Assembly: GCA_001717015.1 (NCBI GenBank) | Contig: MAGV01000058.1 | Location: 885-9,140 of the forward strand | Source of the DNA: Candidatus Methanosuratincola petrocarbonis (ex Vanwonterghem et al. 2016) | GTDB lineage: Archaea; Thermoproteota; Methanomethylicia; Methanomethylicales; Methanomethylicaceae | Direction of reading: 5' to 3' | Length of the DNA: 8,256 bases | In this document: positions 1 to 6,836 of the stretch, in pieces | Numbering within the stretch: the first letter of the stretch is position 1 | Layout of the letters: each line of letters opens with the position of its first letter | The notes under the pieces: generated by a model | Database searches by the model: none | What the model saw: only the letters and a program-made list of their open reading frames with translations | What the model was told of the DNA's origin: nothing | Translations under genes and position numbers: made by a program

Positions 1-149
1 AAAAACCCAAGCCAGAAGCGCCGATCCCGCCGATTCCTGCCTCCGGAGCCACTCCGCCCCGTCCGGAAAAGAGGGTCGATGAGGTCGCAAAGATCCCGCC
101 CCCGAAGACGAAGAGGCAGCAGTTCACCCTTGAGGAATACTTGAGGTGA
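1..149 (+). CDS. top6B: DNA topoisomerase VI subunit B, C-terminal tail (partial)
   Basis: An open frame enters from the left edge (codons from position 3) and stops with TGA at 147-149. The 48 visible residues are rich in Pro, Lys and Glu, like a disordered tail, and end in QFTLEEYLR. No catalytic domain is visible, so the identity rests on context: the next gene, starting 4 bases after the stop, is the topoisomerase VI A subunit, and the B (GHKL ATPase) subunit gene commonly precedes it in archaea. The extreme C-terminus fits the PCNA-interacting (PIP) box pattern Q-x-x-h-x-x-aromatic-hydrophobic (QFTLEEYL). Topoisomerase VI is an A2B2 ATP-dependent type IIB enzyme that passes one DNA duplex through another. 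The family call is inference from position; the reading frame itself is clear. Confidence 0.65.
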   Translation, partial: KPKPEAPIPPIPASGATPPRPEKRVDEVAKIPPPKTKRQQFTLEEYLR

Positions 150-151
150 TC
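143..151 (+). promoter_or_regulatory. Strong Shine-Dalgarno site of top6A
   Basis: GAGGTGATC is a nine-base match to the complement of the archaeal 16S rRNA 3' end. It overlaps the TGA stop of the upstream gene and sits 2 bases before the GTG at 154. It decides the GTG start, because the ATG at 152 is in another frame, and it suggests translational coupling of the two topoisomerase subunits. Confidence 0.75.
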
Positions 152-153
152 AT

Positions 154-1308
154 GTGGTCAAGAGCAAAAAGCCCGAGCAGAACTTGCGGCCGCTTGAGAG
201 CTTCGACGACTCTGCCAAGAAGCTCCGCCAGATCTTCATGAAATTGGCATCTGACATAGCGGAGTCGAAGCCGCCAGTGCTAAGGATCCCTGTAAGGACC
301 GCCTCCAATACCGTTTACGACGAGCATCGCAAGATCCTCACGCTCGGGGAGCGGGCGAGCGAGCGCAGGTTCAACGACATCAGCGAAGTTAGGTCGTTCA
401 TGCAGACCCTCCTGCTCGCGAGAGGCATATATGAAGCCCTCCAGCACGACGACCACCCAACCATAAGGGATCTCTATTACTACACTCTCCACACAATAGA
501 AGACACAAACATCGAGACTTTCAACAGCCAGGACGAGTCCAACAACATATTCCAGGACATCGAAGTCATGACCGGGCTGCTCCGGGAGCAGATGGGTGTT
601 GTGGCAGAGTCTAGGGGCGCTCTTGTCGGTGAGATAGTCCTCCAGTCCAAGGGGAACAAGATCGACTGCTCCAAATTCGGAATTGGCGCATTCAACATAC
701 CCTCCCTTTGCGACCAGATCCAGATTGTGAGCGTCGACGCTGAATACGTCTTGGTTGTCGAGAAGGACGCAATATTCCAGCGCCTCAATGACTATGAGTT
801 CTGGAGGCGGAACAAGTGCGTTCTGATCACGGGGAAGGGGCAGGCAGACAGGGCAACCCGGAGGATGGTCAGGCGCCTCAACGAAGAGTGGGGCTTGCCC
901 GTCTATGTCCTGACTGATGCCGACCCATTCGGGTGGTACATATACTCAACCTACAGGGCAGGCAGCATCAGCCTCTCCTACGAATCCTTCCGGCTGGCCT
1001 GCCCCGAAGCGAAGTTCTTGGGGCTCACCATGACTGATCTCGAGAAGTATGAAGTCCCGAAGGATCACTTAATAAAGGCTAACGAGATGGACATAAAGAG
1101 GGCCAAGGAGCTCCTCGTGAGGGATCCAAAGACGAAAAAGCCAAGATACCCGTGGTTCTATGACTCTAAGCGCTGGCGCCAGGAGATCCACCTCTTCCTA
1201 GAGCGGCGCGTAAAGGCAGAGATCGAAGCCAAGTCGTCCAAGGGCTTCAGGTTCCTCTCCGATGTCTACCTGCCTGAGAAGCTGGCTAACAAGGATTGGA
1301 TAGTCTGA
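154..1308 (+). CDS. top6A: DNA topoisomerase VI subunit A (Spo11-like)
   Basis: The 384-residue product has the usual length for the DNA-cleaving subunit of topoisomerase VI, the relative of eukaryotic Spo11. The winged-helix/CAP-like region carries RDLYYYTLHT at 105-114; the second Tyr of the run, Tyr109, is the likely nucleophile that forms the 5'-phosphotyrosyl link, by analogy with the family. The Toprim fold follows, with the metal-binding acidic residues in VVEKDAIF (Glu203) and TDADPFG (Asp255, Asp257). ITGKGQADRATRR at 225-237 and the C-terminal helical region also match the family. The GTG start is set by the nine-base Shine-Dalgarno site at 143-151. The gene follows the putative top6B tail by 4 bases and is followed at once by an LpdD-like gene, so the three are probably co-transcribed. 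No truncation or missing key residue is seen. Confidence 0.97.
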   Translation: MVKSKKPEQNLRPLESFDDSAKKLRQIFMKLASDIAESKPPVLRIPVRTASNTVYDEHRKILTLGERASERRFNDISEVRSFMQTLLLARGIYEALQHDDHPTIRDLYYYTLHTIEDTNIETFNSQDESNNIFQDIEVMTGLLREQMGVVAESRGALVGEIVLQSKGNKIDCSKFGIGAFNIPSLCDQIQIVSVDAEYVLVVEKDAIFQRLNDYEFWRRNKCVLITGKGQADRATRRMVRRLNEEWGLPVYVLTDADPFGWYIYSTYRAGSISLSYESFRLACPEAKFLGLTMTDLEKYEVPKDHLIKANEMDIKRAKELLVRDPKTKKPRYPWFYDSKRWRQEIHLFLERRVKAEIEAKSSKGFRFLSDVYLPEKLANKDWIV

Positions 1309-1317
1309 GTGATCGGA

Positions 1318-1671
1318 ATGGGCATAACTGCTAGTTTCGGGGAAGGCCGCTACAAGATCTTCGCCGAGGTCATCCAAGCAGGGGACGGCATAATCGTTTA
1401 TGTGGGTGGCGGCGAGAGACCACACATAGGGGGGTTTTCGTTGTCGGTTCCGTCTGCATCCGCGGTCTCTTTCTCGATCCCACTCCACAAGGACTTTGTG
1501 GTTTCGCACCAGGTTTCAGAGAAGGTCAGCAGGGCAACAGGGAAGAAGTGTCTTGTGGTTGCAGGCATACACATCGAAGACGCAACCAATGAGGAGATCT
1601 CAATACTTGTGAACAACTCCCTGATCTGCACCGATATGCTCATTGAGTTGATGAAGAAGTCCGGTCTGTGA
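1318..1671 (+). CDS. LpdD-like small protein (putative prenyl-FMN chaperone family)
   Basis: This 117-residue protein has the Gly-rich signature GGGERPHIGG at residues 30-39, followed by hydrophobic strands. I associate this signature with the LpdD-like family, small partners of UbiD-type decarboxylases proposed to handle prenylated FMN. The convergent neighbour is ubiX, which makes that cofactor, and this supports the assignment. The start could be GTG at 1309, directly after the top6A stop, adding three residues. I prefer ATG at 1318 because GAGTGATC at 1307-1314 is a good Shine-Dalgarno site 3 bases upstream, matching the arrangement in front of top6A. Its last 32 bases overlap the 3' end of ubiX on the other strand. 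Transcription is probably from the top6 promoter. The family call is from memory of the motif plus context; the biochemical role here is inference. Confidence 0.62.
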   Translation: MGITASFGEGRYKIFAEVIQAGDGIIVYVGGGERPHIGGFSLSVPSASAVSFSIPLHKDFVVSHQVSEKVSRATGKKCLVVAGIHIEDATNEEISILVNNSLICTDMLIELMKKSGL

Positions 1672-2233
1672 TGCCCTGCCTCTCAGAACCCCACCTCCTG
1701 AACAGATCATGCTCTATGCCGAGCTGATCCAGCACCTTCCCCACCACGTAGTCCACTAGGCCTTCGATTGTCTTCGGCTTGTGGTAGAATCCAGGAGATG
1801 CTGGGAGCACGACAGCGCCCGCCGATGTCGCCTTCAACATGTTCCTTATATGGATGAGGCTGAGGGGGGTCTCTCTCGTCACGAGTATGAGCTTCCTCCT
1901 CTCCTTGAGCGCAACATCCGCAGTCCTCGAGATCAGATTTGAAGACAGCCCGTTCGCGATCTCTGCGAGAGTCTTCATGGTGCAAGGGGCTATTACCATC
2001 GCGTCGAAGATGCAACTTCCGCTTGCAGTCGGCGCCATCAAATCCGAGCTGCTGTACACCTCCCCGAACTCCGCCAGCTCCTCCACTGACTTGTCGTCTT
2101 CCATCTGAAGTATCCTGGCTGCATAATCTGAGATTATTGTCGCAGTCTCAACCCCGCGTTCTTTGAGGATCTGGAGGAGCCTGTACCCGTAGATTGTCCC
2201 GGTAGCGCCAGTTATGCCAACTATCACCTTCAT
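1640..2233 (-). CDS. ubiX: Flavin prenyltransferase UbiX
   Basis: This 197-residue protein is of the UbiX/Pad1 family, which joins a dimethylallyl group to reduced FMN to make the prenylated-FMN cofactor of UbiD-type (de)carboxylases. The N-terminal Rossmann motif GITGATG is at 6-12. The SDYAAR segment, PCTMKTLAEIANG (83-95), the NLISR/ADVALKERRKL block, RETPLSLIHIRNM and the FYHKP segment all match the family core in order. A longer frame starts at 2290 and would add 19 very polar residues. I chose ATG 2233 because UbiX proteins normally begin MK-x-I-V-GITG. The 3' end overlaps the LpdD-like gene by 32 bases. No UbiD partner is in the window, so the target reaction (for example menaquinone/ubiquinone-type or aromatic acid decarboxylation) cannot be told. 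Confidence 0.95.
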   Translation of the reverse strand: MKVIVGITGATGTIYGYRLLQILKERGVETATIISDYAARILQMEDDKSVEELAEFGEVYSSSDLMAPTASGSCIFDAMVIAPCTMKTLAEIANGLSSNLISRTADVALKERRKLILVTRETPLSLIHIRNMLKATSAGAVVLPASPGFYHKPKTIEGLVDYVVGKVLDQLGIEHDLFRRWGSERQGITDRTSSSTQ

Positions 2234-2369
2234 TCTTACCCATCCCTGTTCTTCTCTGGGATCTTCCTTTTGATATTGCTTCCCCTTCATTCCCGAAAAA
2301 TGCGCTTTCCATAGTTCTTATCCCGCTCGTTCTGTTCCCTGCCCTGTTAGGAAAGTCCAGACGGAAGGG

Positions 2370-2378
2370 TTAAAAAAG
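2370..2378 (+). promoter_or_regulatory. Probable TATA box of the RAM-domain gene
   Basis: TTAAAAAAG lies about 38 bases before the ATG at 2412. A transcription start about 25 bases downstream would fall near 2397-2402. The GGAGG at 2396-2400 would then be at or near the 5' end of the message. The rest of the 178-base gap (2234-2411) must also hold the ubiX promoter, for which I see no convincing TATA box. Confidence 0.45.
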
Positions 2379-2411
2379 AACCAGGCGGCTATTCTGGAGG
2401 GGGTATTATAA

Positions 2412-2645
2412 ATGGTAGGCGTGATTGCGTACATGCTCTTGGTTACCGATACGGGCAAGGAGTACGAGATAATAAAGGAGATCAAGAAGCTGAAGGGCGT
2501 GACTGAGTGCAGGGCAGTTTATGGTGAGTTTGACGTCTTCGTAAGGCTCGAGGTTGACGACCTCAATGCACTCGACGAGATGGTGACACAGATAAGGAGA
2601 ATCCCGGGATCAATACAGTCCACCACCCTTGTGGGATCGCCCTAG
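2412..2645 (+). CDS. Single-domain Lrp/AsnC ligand-binding (RAM) protein
   Basis: This 77-residue protein consists only of the C-terminal effector-binding domain of Lrp/AsnC regulators. It has a first strand IAYMLLVTDTG, a helix KEYEIIKEIKKLKGV, then the family core YGEFDVFVRLEVDDLNALDEMV (split here as YGEFDVFV at 37-44 and LEVDDLNAL at 46-54), and the closing RRIPGSIQSTTLV. There is no helix-turn-helix, so by itself it should not bind DNA. Such stand-alone RAM proteins are known in archaea and may sense amino acids or partner with full-length Lrp proteins. GGAGG at 2396-2400 lies 11 bases before the ATG. It is monocistronic, and its TAG stop shares a CTAG palindrome with the stop of the converging ccdA-like gene. 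The ligand is unknown. Confidence 0.92.
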   Translation: MVGVIAYMLLVTDTGKEYEIIKEIKKLKGVTECRAVYGEFDVFVRLEVDDLNALDEMVTQIRRIPGSIQSTTLVGSP

Positions 2646-3259
2646 GTAGCCAGAAGGGACACAAGGATCCATGCAAGGGTCGCGAACAGCACAATTATCT
2701 GCAAGCTCTTCGACCACCTCGAGATCCTCATCAATCTCTTGCCTGCATTGATGAATGCGCCCATTAAGACGAATGGCAACCCCAGACCGGCTGAGTATGC
2801 CAACAGAATTGCGAACCTTGTGGCAAGCTCTTCCACGGTCAAGGCGTATATTGAGAGTGCCGCCAGCAGAGGTAGAATGCAAGGCGCGGCAATCAGCATT
2901 ATGAGCATTCCAAACAAGAAGCCTGCTATTGAGCCTTTTCTCCCCCTCAAAAATCCAACCGGCACTGTTCTGAGCCTGTGCGTGAAAAACGAGTCTATTA
3001 TTATCAGAGAAATGATCACTGCTGAGGCGCCAAGGAACCACCTGCCGCCCAAGGCTTCCCCGGCTAACCCGATTATTGCTGCCGTCAAAGTCCCGCCTGC
3101 CATCACGCCTGAGTAGACGACTAGCGACCCCTTCACCAGATCGGACCTCTCGGAACCAAACACGAAAGCAAGGTATCCCGGGACTATGGGCAAGACGCAC
3201 GGCGTGACCGCGCTCGCAAGTCCGAGCGAGAAGGCAAATGCGATCTGGAACGGATCCAT
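2642..3259 (-). CDS. ccdA: CcdA/DsbD-type transmembrane thiol-redox protein
   Basis: This 205-residue membrane protein has about six hydrophobic segments, the normal size for CcdA. These proteins carry electrons across the membrane through a cysteine pair, from cytoplasmic thioredoxin to extracytoplasmic thiol proteins. The two family cysteines are visible in the paired motifs TPCVLPIVPGY (Cys21) and APCILPLL (Cys127), each at the start of an inverted three-helix repeat. The ATG overlaps the stop of the upstream thioredoxin-like gene by one base (TAATG), so translation is probably coupled, and that protein is its likely electron acceptor. It is the last gene of the trpS operon. Its stop overlaps the stop of the RAM-domain gene within CTAG. 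Whether it serves cytochrome maturation or general disulfide reduction is not shown. Confidence 0.93.
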   Translation of the reverse strand: MDPFQIAFAFSLGLASAVTPCVLPIVPGYLAFVFGSERSDLVKGSLVVYSGVMAGGTLTAAIIGLAGEALGGRWFLGASAVIISLIIIDSFFTHRLRTVPVGFLRGRKGSIAGFLFGMLIMLIAAPCILPLLAALSIYALTVEELATRFAILLAYSAGLGLPFVLMGAFINAGKRLMRISRWSKSLQIIVLFATLAWILVSLLAT

Positions 3260-3687
3260 TACCTTATCCTCTCGATTTCCTTTTTCAGGCTCTCGAAATC
3301 CAGATAGACTCCATCGTACCTGCTAACTACAAGACCATCCTTGTCTATGAAAACCGATGTTGGCACCTTGAAGACCGACCAGTCTCCGAATACACCTGCC
3401 AATTCCTTGGAGTTCTTGAAGTAGATGAAATTCACTTCCTGGCTGTACTCCAAATAAGCCGCATCCATCGAAAGATCCTGGAGCATGCAGCCCGGGCAAT
3501 TGGGGGCAGAGAAGTACACGACTGTCCCCTTCCCGCTCGAGACTGAATAATTTATCTGGGGATGGTCGAGTATAGCTTTGGTCCCTGGGAATCCAGGTCT
3601 AGGCGCCAATAATGCTGATGCCGCTGCGGCTACCAATGCCAGAACTAGTACCGCTATAACCAGGATTATTGCCCGTCTCTTTCTCAA
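3259..3687 (-). CDS. Membrane-anchored thioredoxin-like protein
   Basis: The 142-residue product begins MRKRR and then has one hydrophobic segment at about 6-28, a signal anchor that would place the rest outside the cytoplasmic membrane. The thioredoxin fold follows: TVVYFSAPNCPGCMLQ with the redox pair CPGC at 64-67, the strand VNFIYF, and the cis-proline motif KVPTSVF (Pro109), ending in an amphipathic helix. This resembles the TlpA/ResA/CcmG type of thiol-disulfide proteins but is short. The start is TTG at 3687, five bases after the trpS stop, with purine-rich GGGAG and GGG stretches just upstream. The next gene is CcdA-like and overlaps by one base, which points to a two-protein reductant relay. 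The client proteins are unknown. Confidence 0.9.
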   Translation of the reverse strand: MRKRRAIILVIAVLVLALVAAAASALLAPRPGFPGTKAILDHPQINYSVSSGKGTVVYFSAPNCPGCMLQDLSMDAAYLEYSQEVNFIYFKNSKELAGVFGDWSVFKVPTSVFIDKDGLVVSRYDGVYLDFESLKKEIERIR

Positions 3688-3692
3688 GTTCC

Positions 3693-4814
3693 CTACTCCC
3701 TTAGTAGGAACTTCTCTACGGAACCTTTGGCTCTTTCCCTCCGTGCCCTGTGCTCCTCGAGGAATTCAGCCACCTTCCTGGCCAGCCTCTCCTTGCACTC
3801 CCCGCAGATCAGCCCGCCTGCCTTGCAAGAAGCGTAAGTCTCGGCAACAGCCTTGTCGTCCTCGTCGAAGAGGCTGTATAGGTAGCTGTACACTACGCAG
3901 ACGTCCGGGTTGCCTCCCTTCTCCTTCTGCTCCCTTATCGTCGGCTGCCCCCCCGTGAACGCATTCTTCACTTTCCTCGCCGCCTCCTCCTTTGTGTCTG
4001 AGAGGAAGATGGCGGTGTCCGGGAGGCTAGCGCTCATCTTGCCCCCGCTCCCGAGCCCGGGGATGAACTTACTGTAGACCCCGGCGGGCTTCCTGTAGCC
4101 CAGCTTTGGTGCAACGTCCCTGGAGATCCTCCAGTATGGCTCCTGGTCTATCGCGCAAGGTATCAGCACATGCACGTCCTCGGAGGTCAGGTACTGGTGT
4201 ATGAAACAGGGGGCGGCCTGCATCGCCGGGAAGAAGATCATCCCTATGTTAGAGCTCTCCGAAAACCCGAAGGTCGCCTTAGCAGTGGAGAATGTGACGT
4301 GCTTGGCAACCCTGACGGCCATGTTGTACAGCGGCTTGGAGTATGTCAGGTTGGTGAAGATCTTGGTCCTCTCGGGGTCGAACCCCACTGCTATTATGTC
4401 GAGGATGTTCTCCTTAGCATACTCCGCCACCTGCTCGGTGGACAATTCGGGGTTGAAGAGGAACTTCTCGTCGTCGGTTATCTGGAAGTAGAGGTCGCAC
4501 TTGAAAGCGTCCTGCAGGTACTTGGTGAAGAGCCATGGGATGAGGTGGCCCAGGTGGGTGTTCCCTGATGGTCCCCTGCCTGTATAAAGGACTACCTTTA
4601 CGCCCTTCTCATAAGAGTCGATCCACTCGTTGAGCTCCCTGTGGGAGAAGAACATCCCCCTCCTGAGCAGCACGTGGAGCCCTCCCGCATGCTTCCTAAG
4701 CCTTTCGACTATCTCCGGTGTCAGCGGATCGACCCCGAATTTCTCGATGAGCTCCTTGTAGTCGACCTCGCCCCTGACTTCCCAGGGGGTCACGATCGAA
4801 TCCGAGTTCTCCAT
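3693..4814 (-). CDS. trpS: Tryptophanyl-tRNA synthetase, archaeal/eukaryal type
   Basis: This 373-residue class I aminoacyl-tRNA synthetase charges tRNA(Trp) with tryptophan. The HIGH-type motif is THLGH (86-90) within YTGRGPSGNTHLGH, and the KMSKS-type motif is KMSAS (259-263) after GLGSGG. FFPAMQAAPCF, IPCAIDQEPYWR and the N-terminal extension are typical of the archaeal/eukaryal rather than the bacterial type. The C-terminal part has a Cys-rich stretch, SCKAGGLICGEC (329-340). A TATA box at 4851-4860 predicts a transcript starting about 15 bases before the ATG. A GGAG directly abuts the ATG, too close for normal use, so initiation may be leaderless-like. It leads an operon with the thioredoxin-like and CcdA-like genes; no clear functional link to them is known. 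Confidence 0.97.
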   Translation of the reverse strand: MENSDSIVTPWEVRGEVDYKELIEKFGVDPLTPEIVERLRKHAGGLHVLLRRGMFFSHRELNEWIDSYEKGVKVVLYTGRGPSGNTHLGHLIPWLFTKYLQDAFKCDLYFQITDDEKFLFNPELSTEQVAEYAKENILDIIAVGFDPERTKIFTNLTYSKPLYNMAVRVAKHVTFSTAKATFGFSESSNIGMIFFPAMQAAPCFIHQYLTSEDVHVLIPCAIDQEPYWRISRDVAPKLGYRKPAGVYSKFIPGLGSGGKMSASLPDTAIFLSDTKEEAARKVKNAFTGGQPTIREQKEKGGNPDVCVVYSYLYSLFDEDDKAVAETYASCKAGGLICGECKERLARKVAEFLEEHRARRERAKGSVEKFLLRE

Positions 4815-4850
4815 CTCCTGGCACCTTGCCTTCTCATAGTCAAGCCGGAG

Positions 4851-4860
4851 TCATTTATAT
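4851..4860 (-). promoter_or_regulatory. TATA box of the trpS operon
   Basis: On the - strand ATATAAATGA lies 37-46 bases before the trpS ATG at 4814. Archaeal spacing puts the transcription start near 4828-4832, giving a very short leader. It shares the 140-base divergent region 4815-4954 with the PHP-gene promoter. Confidence 0.6.
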
Positions 4861-4920
4861 TGTTTGGCAGCAACGACCTCCGGGCGCTGCTTTTGTCTGA
4901 CTTCCAATTTGCTTTTGGCA

Positions 4921-4930
4921 AACTATATTA
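4921..4930 (+). promoter_or_regulatory. TATA box of the PHP-domain gene
   Basis: AACTATATTA is centred about 29 bases before the ATG at 4955, the spacing expected if transcription begins at or just before the start codon. No Shine-Dalgarno site is present between it and the ATG, which supports a leaderless message. Confidence 0.55.
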
Positions 4931-4954
4931 GCGGTCTGGCATTTTATTTCCACC

Positions 4955-5620
4955 ATGGACAGGCGGATCTGCGATTTCCACATGCACTCCTTCTACAGCG
5001 ATGGGGACCTCCTCCCGGCGGAGATAGCGAGGCGGACCCGCGTGCTGGGGAACAGGCTTATTGCGATCACGGACCACGCTGACGCTTCCAATCTGGAGTG
5101 GGTAGTCAACGCACTGCTGCGGGCTTCGGAGGGGATCTCCAGGCATCTTGACGATTTCGAGCTGGTGCCGGGCGTCGAGCTTACACACGTGCCCCCTGTG
5201 AGCATCCCTGGATTGGCCCGCGAAGCGAAGCGGCTCGGTGCCAAGGTCGTCGTTGTCCACGGCGAGACTCTCATTGAGCCCGTGGAGGCTGGCACAAATA
5301 GAGCTGCGTGCCGTTGTGCGGACGTCGACATCCTTGCGCATCCAGGTCTCGTCACCGAGGAGGATGTGCTGGCAGCAAAGGACAACGGCGTCTTTCTCGA
5401 GCTCTCCTACAGGGGCGGGCATTGCTTGGGCAACGGTCACGTGGCGAGGCTGGCAACGCAGCTGGGCGCATTTCTAGTTGTAGACTCTGATGCCCATACC
5501 GTTGGCGATCACCTCACGCCCGAGATGTCGCTGGCGGTTGCGCGCGGGGCTGGGCTTTCAGAAGCTGACGCCGAAAAGGTGGTCTTCAGGAACCCCCAAG
5601 AGCTGATAAAGCGTTTTTAA
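4955..5620 (+). CDS. PHP-domain phosphoesterase, histidinol-phosphatase-like
   Basis: The 221-residue protein has the polymerase-and-histidinol-phosphatase metal-binding motifs in order. These are DFHMHSFYSDG (His9, His11, Asp16), ITDHAD (His41), VPGVELTH (Glu75, His78), VVVHGE (His102), DILAHPG (His129) and DSDAHT (Asp179, His181). These would bind a cluster of metal ions and hydrolyse a phosphomonoester or phosphodiester. The size is typical of stand-alone archaeal PHP proteins often named histidinol phosphate phosphatase-domain proteins. No his genes are nearby, so the substrate could equally be another sugar or nucleotide phosphate. Start: ATG 4955 lies shortly after a TATA box and lacks a Shine-Dalgarno site, so a leaderless message is likely. 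It converges on pscS with only 10 bases between the stops; a T5 run at 5614-5618 may end transcription. Confidence 0.93.
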   Translation: MDRRICDFHMHSFYSDGDLLPAEIARRTRVLGNRLIAITDHADASNLEWVVNALLRASEGISRHLDDFELVPGVELTHVPPVSIPGLAREAKRLGAKVVVVHGETLIEPVEAGTNRAACRCADVDILAHPGLVTEEDVLAAKDNGVFLELSYRGGHCLGNGHVARLATQLGAFLVVDSDAHTVGDHLTPEMSLAVARGAGLSEADAEKVVFRNPQELIKRF

Positions 5621-5630
5621 TAAAGGGTTC

Positions 5631-6836
5631 CTACTTGACTTCCAGCCCATACTTTTCAGCGATCTCTAGGAATGCCTGGGACACATACCTCACTTGGTTC
5701 CAGGTGAGCCCGTAAGTGTTGAGCTTAAAGTGCTTTGTCAGGCCCGGCTGAATCCCGACTATCTTCCTCGTCCTCAATTCCTCGTAGAGGAAGTACCCCT
5801 TGCGCTTGTGGCTCTGGGAGACCTTGAAGAATGGCTCGGTCTCGAAATGGATGAGCGTGTGCCTCTTGGGGCGCTCTCCAATCTGCTTGACTCCCTGGAT
5901 GCGCTCGAGCTCCCCAACAAGGAACCTGGCCTTCTGGACCTCCTCATCCCACTTCTCGACCCTCTCAACCACCGCTGGGAAGGAGGCTATCAGCGTCAGT
6001 AGCGGTGCGCCCATCACTGTGCACCCGAGCAGGGCGAGCTCCTTCGACACGAAGCTCCTGCTCGTGAGGTCGCCTTGTATGGAGGCTCTCCTGAGTAGCT
6101 TCTCCTCGAGGCTCTTCCTCAGCGCGAGGATCCCCGTTGGAGCGCTCGCAGCCCAGCTCTTGTGCCCGCTCCCAGTTATCACGTCAGCTTGTACCTTCTT
6201 CCCGTCAACGGGCATCACCCCGGCGCTGTACGCGCAGTTGAGTATGAACGGCACTTCGTAGTCCTGGGCTATCTTTCCGACTACCTCCGCATCGTTGACA
6301 TTGCCGTACTGGTAGTCTACATGGGTCAGGAGCACTGCTGCTGGAAGCCTTCCTGTCTCCCTCTTCACCTCCTCGATCTTCGCCGCATATGCATTCAGGT
6401 CGACCTTGTGCTCGGGCGGGCCTCCGACAGGTACCTCCTTGACCCTCAACCCTGCCAGCTCAGCGGCTATGTACGATGAGTAGTGCGCTAGCCCGTCTAG
6501 CACAACATAGTCCCCGGGCGCACCCAACATCCTGAACGCAATGAACTTCGCCTCCCTGCACCGCGTCACAACCCTCGCAAGATCCATGCCTAGGAACTCA
6601 GCCAGGTCGTTGTAGAAGTCCTTGATCGGAGGGTTCTCGATCATGTCAAGCCGGGCTGACTTGGGAGGGCACCAGTCGCAGGTCGAGTAACCGTCCCCGA
6701 ACTCGATTATCGCCCGCATTGCCTCCTCGCTGAGTACCCCTCCCCTCTGTATCGGCTGCAGGTTCACGTGATCTTCCTCTGAGAACTCCCTCTTCAGGTT
6801 CCTGTACTTTTCAAGCCTCTCTTGCGGTATCCTCAA
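5631..6836 (-). CDS. pscS: O-phosphoseryl-tRNA:cysteinyl-tRNA synthase (SepCysS)
   Basis: The 401-residue PLP enzyme converts O-phosphoseryl-tRNA(Cys) to cysteinyl-tRNA(Cys), the second step of tRNA-dependent cysteine synthesis after SepRS. The hallmark NLQPIQRGG is at 25-33. Two Cys in STCDWC (Cys53, Cys56) and one in LLGCTVMG (Cys272) correspond to the three conserved cysteines implicated in the persulfide/Fe-S sulfur transfer. The PLP lysine is Lys226 in GSGHKSW; THVDYQYGN and LNCAYSAG are the cofactor-pocket segments. A frame open to 6887 would add 17 residues inside the upstream gene. I chose TTG 6836 because it overlaps that gene's TGA stop as TTGA, and because the sequence that follows (RIPQERLEKYRNLKREF) fits a normal family N-terminus. 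It is the last gene of a unit with tRNA-Cys and a SepCysE-like protein. SepRS is not in the window. Confidence 0.96.
   Translation of the reverse strand: MRIPQERLEKYRNLKREFSEEDHVNLQPIQRGGVLSEEAMRAIIEFGDGYSTCDWCPPKSARLDMIENPPIKDFYNDLAEFLGMDLARVVTRCREAKFIAFRMLGAPGDYVVLDGLAHYSSYIAAELAGLRVKEVPVGGPPEHKVDLNAYAAKIEEVKRETGRLPAAVLLTHVDYQYGNVNDAEVVGKIAQDYEVPFILNCAYSAGVMPVDGKKVQADVITGSGHKSWAASAPTGILALRKSLEEKLLRRASIQGDLTSRSFVSKELALLGCTVMGAPLLTLIASFPAVVERVEKWDEEVQKARFLVGELERIQGVKQIGERPKRHTLIHFETEPFFKVSQSHKRKGYFLYEELRTRKIVGIQPGLTKHFKLNTYGLTWNQVRYVSQAFLEIAEKYGLEVK

Noticed and set aside
2234..2290. A 19-residue N-terminal extension of UbiX
   Set aside because: It is very polar and precedes the usual MK-x-I-V-GITG start; it looks like translated leader.
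2610..3200. A 196-codon frame on the - strand overlapping ccdA
   Set aside because: It is a shadow of ccdA in another frame; the product is basic and lacks membrane segments or motifs.
4170..4568. Long open frames antisense to trpS
   Set aside because: They are explained by the high GC and codon bias of trpS; the products have no recognisable domain, and trpS is unambiguous.
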